Assembly (NCBI GenBank): GCA_002471975.1
Contig: DKQZ01000085.1
Location: 9,117-17,577, forward strand
Direction: 5' to 3'
Origin: Dialister sp. UBA7295
GTDB taxonomy: Bacteria > Bacillota > Negativicutes > Veillonellales > Dialisteraceae
DNA length: 8,461 nucleotides
The position numbers and the translations under genes were made by a program. Below the pieces are notes generated by a model. That model was not told where the DNA came from, did no database searches, and was given only the letters and a program-made list of their open reading frames with translations. How positions within the stretch are numbered: position 1 is the first letter of the stretch; every line of letters begins with the position of its first letter. Below are positions 1 to 4,546 of the stretch, one piece after another.

Positions 1-35
1 TGGCGCTGCTGAGGCAGCGCAAATTATTTATGGGG
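1..35 (+). repeat. Hairpin element, copy 1 (left part may be cut by window edge)
   Basis: A perfect 7-bp stem, GCGCTGC (3-9) and GCAGCGC (14-20), encloses the 4-base loop TGAG. It is followed by an A/T-rich stretch and TATGGGG (29-35). The same layout recurs at 79, 2491, 3741 and 4099 with different stem bases but the same pairing. After TATGGGG this copy diverges from the others and lacks the CTGTGCACAG palindrome. Any G-rich repeat upstream of it lies outside the window. The function is unknown. Confidence 0.7.
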
Positions 36-46
36 AATGAAGAATC

Positions 47-81
47 GAGGAGCGGGGAGCGGGGTGCGGGGTGCGGGGAGG
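47..81 (+). repeat. G-rich heptamer tandem repeat (about 5 units)
   Basis: Five consecutive 7-base units of consensus GGGG(A/T)GC end in GGGGAGG, just before the stem of hairpin copy 2. The first unit is GAGGAGC. Four or more G-runs separated by 3 bases make this stretch capable in principle of forming a G-quadruplex on the + strand. Related tracts precede hairpin copies 3, 4 and 5. Confidence 0.85.
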
Positions 82-131
82 TGTGCCCCTGATGGGGCAC
101 GATTTTTTTATGGGGACTGTGCACAGGCGGA
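79..131 (+). repeat. Hairpin element, copy 2 (terminator-like)
   Basis: Stem GTGCCCC (83-89) / GGGGCAC (94-100) with loop TGAT is followed by seven T residues (103-109), then TATGGGG and the perfect palindrome CTGTGCACAG (117-126). Taken alone it is a textbook Rho-independent terminator for + strand transcription. It could end a gene lying left of the window. Because the same module recurs in places with no + strand gene upstream, it is better described as a dispersed repeat that contains a terminator-like structure. Confidence 0.8.
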
Positions 132-150
132 ATTTTGAGGGTATTGGCCG

Positions 151-199
151 TTTAACGATACACAAATTGCAATTTTTTCATTTTGTGTATCGTTAAATG
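151..199 (+). repeat. 46-bp flanking repeat, left copy, with internal inverted repeat (candidate operator)
   Basis: A 16-bp perfect inverted repeat, TTTAACGATACACAAA (151-166) and its complement (182-197), surrounds a 15-base T-rich spacer. Positions 154-199 are identical to 1484-1529. The right arm overlaps the place where the -35 region of the ATPase promoter should be, so a protein bound here would be expected to affect transcription of that gene. The identical copy after the gene suggests it is also a boundary of a 1.3-kb cassette. Both roles are inference. Confidence 0.85.
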
Positions 200-207
200 C
201 GGCATTT

Positions 208-230
208 TGCTATAATAATGAAAAAGGAGG
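208..230 (+). promoter_or_regulatory. Extended -10 promoter and RBS of the ATPase gene
   Basis: An extended -10, TGCTATAAT (208-216), is followed directly by a strong ribosome binding site, AGGAGG (225-230), 6 bases before the ATG at 237. No good -35 hexamer lies 16-18 bp upstream. That interval falls inside the right arm of the inverted repeat at 182-197, which fits a promoter that depends on the extended -10 and is controlled from the palindrome. Confidence 0.6.
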
Positions 231-236
231 TGCCCT

Positions 237-1466
237 ATGCAGTTATTCAGGCGTGAGAAGTATCTGTCCCGGATCCGTGGATTTTATGATGCGGAAGATC
301 TGATTAAAGTGGTAACCGGTGTACGGCGGTGCGGAAAATCGTCGCTCATGAAGACAATTTCCGAGGAGCTGCTGGAAAGAGGCGTTTCTCCGGCAAACAT
401 CATTTATCTTGATCTTGACAGCCGTATCTATAAAAACGTAAAGCTCCCGGGAGAACTGGAACAGCTGATTCTGGAAAAATCTGCAGGAAAGGGTACAAAG
501 TACCTGTTTATCGATGAAGTACAGAACGTATCCGGATTTGAAGAAATTATAAACAGTTTCCGTAATGATGGCGGTTATTCCATATTCATTACAGGGTCTA
601 ATTCCTACCTCTTGTCCGGCGAACTGGCTACGAAACTGACCGGCCGGTATGTGGAATTTGAACTTTTTACCCTCACTTTCGATGAGTATGAAGCCATGAA
701 GTCCTTTTATGGTAAACAGATAGCTCCGGACCGGGGGCAGGAACTGGCAAATTACCTGCAGGAGGGCGGTTTCCCACGGGCCCTTCAGTTTGATGATCCT
801 GCCGATAAAAGACAGTATGTACAGAGCGTAGTACAGGAAATATTTGAGAAAGACATCCGCACCAGGGCCAGAATCCGTGACCGGGAAGCGTTCGAAGCAG
901 TCCGTAATTTCATCATCAATAACTTTGGCGCCACCACCAGCATAAAAAAACTTCATGAGGAGTTAAGAAAGAATGGACTCTCTGTTACCCGATTGACGGT
1001 GAACCGCTATATACAGGTGCTGCTGGATGCCAAAATCCTTTATGAATGCGACCGCTTTGACATGAAGTCAAAAAAATCACTGAAGGGAGAAAAGAAATAC
1101 TACCTCTCCGATCTGGGATTCTATTTCAGTACGAACACGGATAACCGCATCAATTATGGCCCGGCCCTGGAAAACATGGTTTATCTCTATGCCCGCAGCC
1201 TGAATTATGCGGTCAGTGTAGGGAGAATTGGAAAACTGGAGGTTGATTTTATCCTTCGCAGCAGGAAGCTTGACTATTCCTATGTCCAGGTGGCTTATAC
1301 GATTCTGTCAAGCCGGGACACAGAAGACCGAGAATACCGCCCTCTGGAAAAGATAAGGGATAATTATGCGAAATACGTACTCACTGCGGATCCGATCCTT
1401 CAGAAGAGAAATGGTATCCATCATGTGAATATTGTGGATTTCATGAAAGAAGAAAAAGAATTCTGA
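237..1466 (+). CDS. AAA family ATPase with C-terminal DUF4143 domain
   Basis: The 409-residue protein has a Walker A motif, GVRRCGKS (about residues 28-35), a Walker B motif, YLFIDEVQ (89-96, with D93 and E94), and a sensor-like ITGSNS stretch near 118-123. This is the layout of the AAA_14/DUF4143 family. The C-terminal half has a helical linker and then the block GKLEVDFIL...YVQVAY. In this family that block resembles a PD-(D/E)XK nuclease-like fold, though activity is unproven here. The length is normal for a full-length member and I see no frameshift. The ATG is fixed by AGGAGG 6 bases upstream. The gene stands alone, transcribed away from the two genes to its right, and is bracketed by identical 46-bp palindromic repeats. 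Family members are often numerous in anaerobes and archaea and their cellular role is not settled. DNA-related or toxin/defence-like roles have been proposed, but nothing here decides. Confidence 0.93.
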   Translation: MQLFRREKYLSRIRGFYDAEDLIKVVTGVRRCGKSSLMKTISEELLERGVSPANIIYLDLDSRIYKNVKLPGELEQLILEKSAGKGTKYLFIDEVQNVSGFEEIINSFRNDGGYSIFITGSNSYLLSGELATKLTGRYVEFELFTLTFDEYEAMKSFYGKQIAPDRGQELANYLQEGGFPRALQFDDPADKRQYVQSVVQEIFEKDIRTRARIRDREAFEAVRNFIINNFGATTSIKKLHEELRKNGLSVTRLTVNRYIQVLLDAKILYECDRFDMKSKKSLKGEKKYYLSDLGFYFSTNTDNRINYGPALENMVYLYARSLNYAVSVGRIGKLEVDFILRSRKLDYSYVQVAYTILSSRDTEDREYRPLEKIRDNYAKYVLTADPILQKRNGIHHVNIVDFMKEEKEF

Positions 1467-1483
1467 CCGGTTAAGGACGCCGA

Positions 1484-1529
1484 AACGATACACAAATTGC
1501 AATTTTTTCATTTTGTGTATCGTTAAATG
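1484..1529 (+). repeat. 46-bp flanking repeat, right copy, with internal inverted repeat
   Basis: Identical over all 46 bases to 154-199 and in the same orientation, beginning 17 bases after the ATPase stop codon. It keeps most of the inverted repeat and the asymmetric T-rich spacer. Sequences beyond both ends of the two copies do not match. It lacks a T-run after the right arm, so it is not a normal intrinsic terminator on the + strand. Confidence 0.9.
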
Positions 1530-1586
1530 GCTTTTTCATATGGAAATAGGATATTGTCCGGGCTGGATATTCCCATATGAAAAAGC
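1530..1586. repeat. 14-bp inverted repeat abutting the 46-bp repeat
   Basis: GCTTTTTCATATGG (1530-1543) is complementary to 1573-1586, with 29 bases between. The interior carries GGATATT twice (1549 and 1565). The right arm supplies the T-run of the minus-strand terminator at 1580-1602 and shares two bases with its stem. On the + strand it could form a long stem downstream of the ATPase gene, but no T-run follows. Confidence 0.7.
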
Positions 1587-1602
1587 GGCCCGACAGGGCC
1601 GC
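1580..1602 (-). terminator. Rho-independent terminator of the CpXC gene
   Basis: Read on the minus strand, a 7-bp GC stem (GCGGCCC / GGGCCGC, positions 1602-1596 and 1591-1585) with a 4-base loop is followed directly by five T residues (1584-1580). It lies about 90 bases after the CpXC stop codon, the expected position. Confidence 0.85.
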
Positions 1603-1610
1603 CACCTTAA

Positions 1611-1638
1611 CGAAGAACGAACAACGAAGAACGAAAAG
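1611..1638. repeat. Heptamer tandem repeat, CGAAGAA type (4 units)
   Basis: Four 7-base units of consensus CGAA(G/C)AA, the last degenerate, lie between the minus-strand terminator and the end of the CpXC gene, so they would be in its 3' untranslated RNA. It is a different sequence from the other heptamer arrays in this window but has the same period. Confidence 0.8.
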
Positions 1639-1658
1639 CTCTATGTTAGGTTAAATTT

Positions 1659-1693
1659 CTAACTGCTAACTACTAACGGCTAACCGCTAAACT
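1659..1693. repeat. Heptamer tandem repeat, CTAACNG type (5 units)
   Basis: Five 7-base units of consensus CTAAC(T/G/C)(G/A) run right up to, and by two bases into, the stop codon (TAG, 1694-1692) of the CpXC gene. A related tract is at 4431-4458. The repeat would be transcribed as the first part of the gene's 3' untranslated RNA. Confidence 0.8.
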
Positions 1694-2333
1694 ATCCCAG
1701 CTTATTCACCATTTCCACTGCCCAGGCTCTGTTGATGATGAGGTCATTATGGGAAAGGGCATCAATCCGCGGCAGAGCGGCATCTTTGATGGCTTTGTAG
1801 AGAGCCATATCAAATTCCATGGATGCCACCATGGCGCCGCCTTTTCTGAAAAGGAAACCATGCTCTCCGTCTTCATTGGTGGCAAAGTAGATTTCCTCGA
1901 TGCCTTTGTCCTTATAATGTTCCTCCACATTGGCCCAGACGGAACTCTTGATGATTTCCACGATCCGGTCATCCAGGCCCGCATCGAGGATGAGGAGTTT
2001 TTCTTTGAATTCATTATAGGAAAGGACGATGCGCTTTACATAGCCGTCAAAGGCATTTCCCTTCTGCCCCAGCATGGCGGCCATATCGTTATAGCTGGAT
2101 CCGTCGGCATCCACGAAAATGAGGATTTTGTCTTCCTGCTGGTGGTAAAGGAAATTGTAATTCAAAACCGCCGTGGCTCCGCAGTCCGGGCAGTGATAGC
2201 GGAAAGCTTCGTCATCCCGGACGGCTGCTTTCATTTCCGGATTTTCCATGGTATTGATGCTGTCCCAAACGAGACATTCGTGCTTTTTCCCGCACTGGGG
2301 GCAGGTAATTTCCTGCATGGCGCTCTGTGACAT
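1692..2333 (-). CDS. CpXC domain zinc-ribbon protein
   Basis: The 213-residue protein starts with two cysteine pairs, CPQCG (residues 11-15) and CPDCG (48-52), spaced as in a four-cysteine zinc ribbon. Together with the length and the mixed alpha/beta remainder this matches the CpXC domain family, whose function is not established. There is no signal peptide or membrane segment, so it is probably cytoplasmic. The ATG at 2333 is supported by GGAGG (2343-2339) five bases upstream. It is transcribed alone from an extended -10 promoter and ends at a clear terminator. The sigma-like gene upstream on the same strand has its own terminator, so the two are not evidently an operon. An open frame runs through the opposite strand here, but it lacks start signals and is a shadow. 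Confidence 0.9.
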   Translation of the reverse strand: MSQSAMQEITCPQCGKKHECLVWDSINTMENPEMKAAVRDDEAFRYHCPDCGATAVLNYNFLYHQQEDKILIFVDADGSSYNDMAAMLGQKGNAFDGYVKRIVLSYNEFKEKLLILDAGLDDRIVEIIKSSVWANVEEHYKDKGIEEIYFATNEDGEHGFLFRKGGAMVASMEFDMALYKAIKDAALPRIDALSHNDLIINRAWAVEMVNKLG

Positions 2334-2362
2334 AGGTACCTCCGTGATTCTGTATTTTTTCT

Positions 2363-2371
2363 ATTATAACA
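2363..2371 (-). promoter_or_regulatory. Extended -10 promoter of the CpXC gene
   Basis: On the minus strand, TGTTATAAT (2371-2363) is an extended -10 about 30 bases before the start codon. TTGACC lies nearby upstream, but with only 10 bases between, too close to serve as its -35 hexamer. No better -35 is seen at 16-18 bp. Confidence 0.55.
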
Positions 2372-2439
2372 AATGGGAGGTCAAGTTTGGGTAAATTCGT
2401 GGGTAATACTTGATTTTGAAGGGAAACTTCAGGAAGTAA

Positions 2440-2494
2440 AGCTTTTGAATCGGGAATGCCGGGGGTATCGGGGTTGTCGGGGCTATCGGGAAGG
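2440..2494 (+). repeat. G-rich nonamer tandem repeat with AGCTTTTGAATCGGG left edge
   Basis: The sequence AGCTTTTGAATCGGG (2440-2454), shared exactly with 3662-3676, opens a run of five 9-base units (2450-2494) of consensus TCGGGG(N)3, ending in TCGGGAAGG just before hairpin copy 3. Unlike the tracts at 47 and 4067, the period here is 9 throughout. Confidence 0.8.
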
Positions 2495-2540
2495 TGGCGC
2501 CCTGGCGGGTGCAGAGTTTATATGGGGGCTGTAGACAGAT
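2491..2540 (+). repeat. Hairpin element, copy 3 (degenerate)
   Basis: Stem GCGCCC (2497-2502) / GGGTGC (2507-2512) keeps six pairs, one of them G-T, around the loop TGGC. The T-run is reduced to TTTATAT, followed by ATGGGGG and CTGTAGACAG, whose outer arms still pair. It lies between the promoter of the CpXC gene and the terminator of the sigma-like gene and has no 69-bp array after it. Confidence 0.65.
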
Positions 2541-2556
2541 TGGGACTATGAAACTG

Positions 2557-2597
2557 AAAAAGCCTCTTTCCCATGAACTTCGTGAAAAGAGGCTTTT
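2557..2597 (-). terminator. Rho-independent terminator of the sigma-like gene
   Basis: A 12-bp perfect stem, AAAAGCCTCTTT (2558-2569) with 2586-2597, is followed on the minus strand by a T-run, the complement of the A-run starting at 2557. It lies about 170 bases after the stop of the sigma-like gene. The T-run on the other side means it could also work for + strand transcripts. Confidence 0.8.
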
Positions 2598-2685
2598 GCT
2601 GCATTTTATTTTGCGGAACAGGAAAATCCATGGACAGGACTGAGGGATATATCTAGTTTCCTTATAACAGGAGCCGGCTATATAT

Positions 2686-2706
2686 TGGTTTTCCGCAGGA
2701 AAACCA
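2686..2706. repeat. 9-bp inverted repeat
   Basis: TGGTTTTCC (2686-2694) and GGAAAACCA (2698-2706) pair perfectly around a 3-base spacer. It sits in the 3' untranslated region of the sigma-like gene. No T-run follows on the minus strand, so it is more likely an RNA stem-loop or a protein-binding site than a terminator. Confidence 0.6.
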
Positions 2707-2712
2707 GTCCTT

Positions 2713-2747
2713 CACGGATCACGGACCACGGATCACGGGCCACGATA
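2713..2747. repeat. Heptamer tandem repeat, CACGGAY type (about 5 units)
   Basis: Five 7-base units of consensus CACGGA(T/C), the last degenerate, lie about 20 bases from the end of the sigma-like gene. Together with the hairpin at 2686 and the terminator at 2557 this fills most of the gene-free stretch 2541-2764, in which I see no further gene. Confidence 0.8.
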
Positions 2748-2764
2748 AGCACAATTGACCGAAA

Positions 2765-3544
2765 TCATAGTCCCTCTTTGTGCGCAGACAGGTATTTCCT
2801 TAGTTTCTTCATGGCGCCCTGATGAGCGTCTCTGACGGAAGTGGCATCGATTTGAAGGATTTCTGCGACCCTGACCGGTTTTAGATCCTGGAAATAAATC
2901 ATCTCGATAACCCGGGCCTGTTTTTCGGTGAGGCCTGCCTCTTTCAGCGCTTTCCGGGTGAGGCTTTTTATATGGGAAATGGTGTCTTCTTCTTCAATCA
3001 GGGCCGAGGGGTCCGGACGGTCGTCGGCCCGGTAGTCCACATTTTCCATTTCCCCGTCCAGGGGGGTATTGAGGGAGAATTCATTGCGCTGCCGGTAAAG
3101 CCCGTTTTTCCGCACTTCATCTTTCATGGCCCCTTCCACATAGGGTTTGAGATAGGCGAGAAAAGGGGTCTTTTTTGATTCTTCATATTGGAAGGCGGCC
3201 TTCCGGAAGGGCTCGAAGGTGGAAATCACGAGGACTTCCAGACTTTCCCAGGTATAGCTGTCCGCCAGGCGGACCAGGTAGGGAAAGTTCCAGGCCCACA
3301 GGATTTCCAGGGCTTTTTCATCATCGATTTCGCTCCGATGATAACCCCGAAGCACGTCTTCGCTGGTGGGATACCTTTGGGCCCATTCATTTCTGGTGTA
3401 ATCCACGAAGGTTCTCATGGTATTCATGAATTCCTGCCTGGGCGAGGCGCCGTAGCTTTCGGTCCCTTCCTGAAGGGTGAGGGGAGAGGCGGCGATTCGA
3501 TGCTGCCATGCTTTCATGAAATCGATGAGGCGGAAATTGTCCAT
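2765..3544 (-). CDS. Sigma-70 family RNA polymerase sigma factor (atypical)
   Basis: The 259-residue protein ends with a sigma region 4-like helix-turn-helix (about residues 200-253), including LTEKQARVIEMIYFQDLKP and VAEILQIDATSVRDA. Residues about 79-148 (NFPYLVRLADSY ... KKTPFLAYLKPYVEGAMKDEVRK) read like sigma region 2, with the F-x-x-Y-x-x-x-x-x-GA-x-x-DE-R-K pattern. A recognisable region 3 between them is missing or very short. The first 75 residues match nothing I recognise. It is therefore probably an alternative sigma factor, or a sigma-like regulator derived from one, acting with core RNA polymerase on an unknown promoter set. The ATG at 3544 is supported by AAGGAG (3559-3554) nine bases upstream. 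The gene has its own promoter and terminator. No anti-sigma gene is visible next to it. Confidence 0.82.
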   Translation of the reverse strand: MDNFRLIDFMKAWQHRIAASPLTLQEGTESYGASPRQEFMNTMRTFVDYTRNEWAQRYPTSEDVLRGYHRSEIDDEKALEILWAWNFPYLVRLADSYTWESLEVLVISTFEPFRKAAFQYEESKKTPFLAYLKPYVEGAMKDEVRKNGLYRQRNEFSLNTPLDGEMENVDYRADDRPDPSALIEEEDTISHIKSLTRKALKEAGLTEKQARVIEMIYFQDLKPVRVAEILQIDATSVRDAHQGAMKKLRKYLSAHKEGL

Positions 3545-3574
3545 GGAAATCAGCTCCTTCCATACGTTTTCTTT

Positions 3575-3603
3575 ATTTTACGATGACCAGGGAATTTGTG
3601 CAA
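3575..3603 (-). promoter_or_regulatory. Promoter of the sigma-like gene
   Basis: On the minus strand, TTGCAC (3603-3598) and TAAAAT (3580-3575) are separated by exactly 17 bases, a good vegetative promoter about 30 bases before the start codon. The G-rich repeat and arrays begin about 60 bases further upstream. Confidence 0.7.
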
Positions 3604-3661
3604 ATGAATGTTTGTGTTGCGATCAGGCGGATGGTCCGAAATGAAAACTGTAAGATAAAAG

Positions 3662-3744
3662 AGCTTTTGAATCGGGGTTGTCGGGAGAATCGGGGCTATC
3701 GGGGTGATCGGGGAGCGGGGAGCGGGATGCGGGGTGCGGGAAGG
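3662..3744 (+). repeat. G-rich nonamer then heptamer tandem repeat
   Basis: It begins with the shared AGCTTTTGAATCGGG edge (3662-3676). Four 9-base units of the type TCGGGG(N)3 (3672-3707) then change to five 7-base units of consensus GGGG(A/T)GC (3710-3744). It thus joins the period-9 type seen at 2450 with the period-7 type seen at 47 and 4067. Nine or more closely spaced G-runs give it quadruplex-forming potential. Confidence 0.85.
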
Positions 3745-3794
3745 TGTGCCGCTGATGCGGCACGAATTTTTATGGGGACTCTGCACAGGCGGGG
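3741..3794 (+). repeat. Hairpin element, copy 4 (terminator-like)
   Basis: Stem GTGCCGC (3746-3752) / GCGGCAC (3757-3763) with loop TGAT is followed by five T residues (3767-3771), then ATGGGG and CTCTGCACAG. Relative to copy 2, one C in the left arm and its partner G in the right arm are both changed, so the pair is preserved. The first 69-bp array starts at once after it. Confidence 0.8.
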
Positions 3795-4070
3795 GATTAA
3801 CCATTAACCTCAATGTACAGCTTTTCAGCATTCAGTTTCCTTTCGACATGAAGTCTTCGGGTCGATTAACCATTAACCCCAATGTGCAGCTTCTCAACAT
3901 CCAGTTTCCTTTCGACATGAAGTCTTCGGGACAATTACCAATTAACCCCAATGTACAGTTTTTCAACATCCAGTTTCCTTTCGACATGAAGTCTTTGGGA
4001 CGATTACCCATTAACCCCAATGTGCAGTTTCTCAACTTACGGTTTCCTTCCAATATAAAGTTCATCGGGG
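3795..4070. repeat. 69-bp tandem repeat array 1 (4 units)
   Basis: Four contiguous 69-bp units begin at 3795, 3864, 3933 and 4002. The first 40-odd bases of each unit are well conserved, with a core ATTAACC(C/T)CAATGT followed later by a CAGTTTCCTT-like block. The last 20 or so vary. The first three units share GACATGAAGTCTT, while the last carries AATATAAAGTTC. No gene is called here: the open frames crossing it exist because 69 is a multiple of three. The array is in the gap between the divergent sigma-like gene and TetR operon. Confidence 0.92.
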
Positions 4071-4101
4071 TGCGGGGAGCGGAGTGCGGGGTGCGGGAAG
4101 G
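4067..4101 (+). repeat. G-rich heptamer tandem repeat (5 units)
   Basis: Five 7-base units of consensus GGGG(A/T)GC end in GGGAAGG before hairpin copy 5. It begins inside the last four bases of array 1, so the two repeats are fused without spacer. Confidence 0.85.
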
Positions 4102-4153
4102 TGGCGGCCTGATGGCCGCGGAGTTTTTATGGGGGCTGTGCGCAGGCAGGGGG
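4099..4153 (+). repeat. Hairpin element, copy 5 (terminator-like)
   Basis: Stem GCGGCC (4104-4109) / GGCCGC (4114-4119) with loop TGAT is followed by five T residues (4124-4128), ATGGGGG and CTGTGCGCAG. The stem bases differ from copies 1 to 4 but pairing is perfect. The second 69-bp array follows directly. Confidence 0.8.
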
Positions 4154-4429
4154 AATTAACTATTAACCTCAATGTACGGCTTTTCATTATTCAGTTTCCA
4201 TCGGGCAGAAAGTTTTTCAGACGATTAACTATTAACCCCAATGTACAGTTTTTCCGCATCCAGTTTCCTTTCGACATGAAGTCTTCGGGACGATTAACCA
4301 TTAACCCCAATGTACAGTTTTCCATTATCCAGTTTCCTTCCGGCAGACAGTTTCCCGGCCGATTACCCATTAACCCCGATGTCCAGTTTTCCCACATACA
4401 GTTTCCTTTCGTTATAAAGTCCCCCGGAC
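4154..4429. repeat. 69-bp tandem repeat array 2 (4 units)
   Basis: Four contiguous 69-bp units begin at 4154, 4223, 4292 and 4361, of the same family as array 1. Unit 2 has the GACATGAAGTCTT variable half found in array 1. Units 1 and 3 share a second type with GGCAGA(A/C)AGTTT. The last unit has GTTATAAAGTCC, echoing the last unit of array 1. Array 1 and array 2 starts are 359 bp apart, so the G-rich tract, hairpin and array form a duplicated module. Confidence 0.92.
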
Positions 4430-4430
4430 G

Positions 4431-4458
4431 CTACCCGCTGCCTGCTACCTGCTAACTT
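4431..4458. repeat. Heptamer tandem repeat, CTACCTG type (4 units)
   Basis: Four 7-base units related to the CTAACNG repeat at 1659-1693 follow directly after array 2 and end 8 bases before the -35 hexamer of the TetR operon promoter. Confidence 0.75.
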
Positions 4459-4466
4459 TTCCCTGT

Positions 4467-4495
4467 TTGACATACGTCCTCAAAGACTCTATACT
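4467..4495 (+). promoter_or_regulatory. Promoter of the TetR-RND operon
   Basis: A consensus -35, TTGACA (4467-4472), and a -10, TATACT (4490-4495), are separated by exactly 17 bases. This is the strongest promoter by eye in the window. It should start transcripts near 4502, leaving a leader of about 45 bases before the TetR start codon. Confidence 0.85.
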
Positions 4496-4533
4496 ATGAG
4501 TACTGAAAATACTAAAATATTACAAAAGTAATA
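4492..4533 (+). promoter_or_regulatory. Candidate TetR operator region
   Basis: The AT-rich stretch at and after the -10 holds the perfect inverted repeat TATTAC-AAAA-GTAATA (4518-4533) and a partial one, AGTA...TACT (4499-4513). TACT also recurs every 9 bases (4492, 4501, 4510). Being just downstream of the promoter of an operon headed by a TetR gene, it is a likely site for autorepression. The exact operator is not proven. Confidence 0.5.
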
Positions 4534-4546
4534 CCGAGAGGACTGT

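Noticed and set aside
83..109. Calling hairpin copy 2 simply a terminator
   Set aside because: It has terminator form, but the same module recurs at sites with no upstream + strand gene, so a dispersed-repeat label explains more.
243..956. 237-residue minus-strand open frame
   Set aside because: It is antisense to the ATPase gene, whose Walker motifs and ribosome binding site settle the coding strand.
154..1529. Insertion sequence or classical transposon around the ATPase gene
   Set aside because: The flanking copies are direct repeats and the gene is an AAA/DUF4143 ATPase, not a transposase. No target-site duplication is evident outside them. A cassette is proposed only as a hypothesis.
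3795..4429. CRISPR array
   Set aside because: The conserved part is long, the variable part is shared among units rather than unique, and no cas gene is present.
3583..4455. Several open frames on both strands across the 69-bp arrays, with repeated 23-residue units
   Set aside because: The 69-bp unit is a multiple of three and so keeps many frames open at once. There is no ribosome binding site. Frames are open on both strands, and the frame linking the leader to the repeats is not the same in the two modules.
4496..4546. Riboswitch in the efflux operon leader
   Set aside because: The leader is only about 45 bases and has no structured aptamer-like region.
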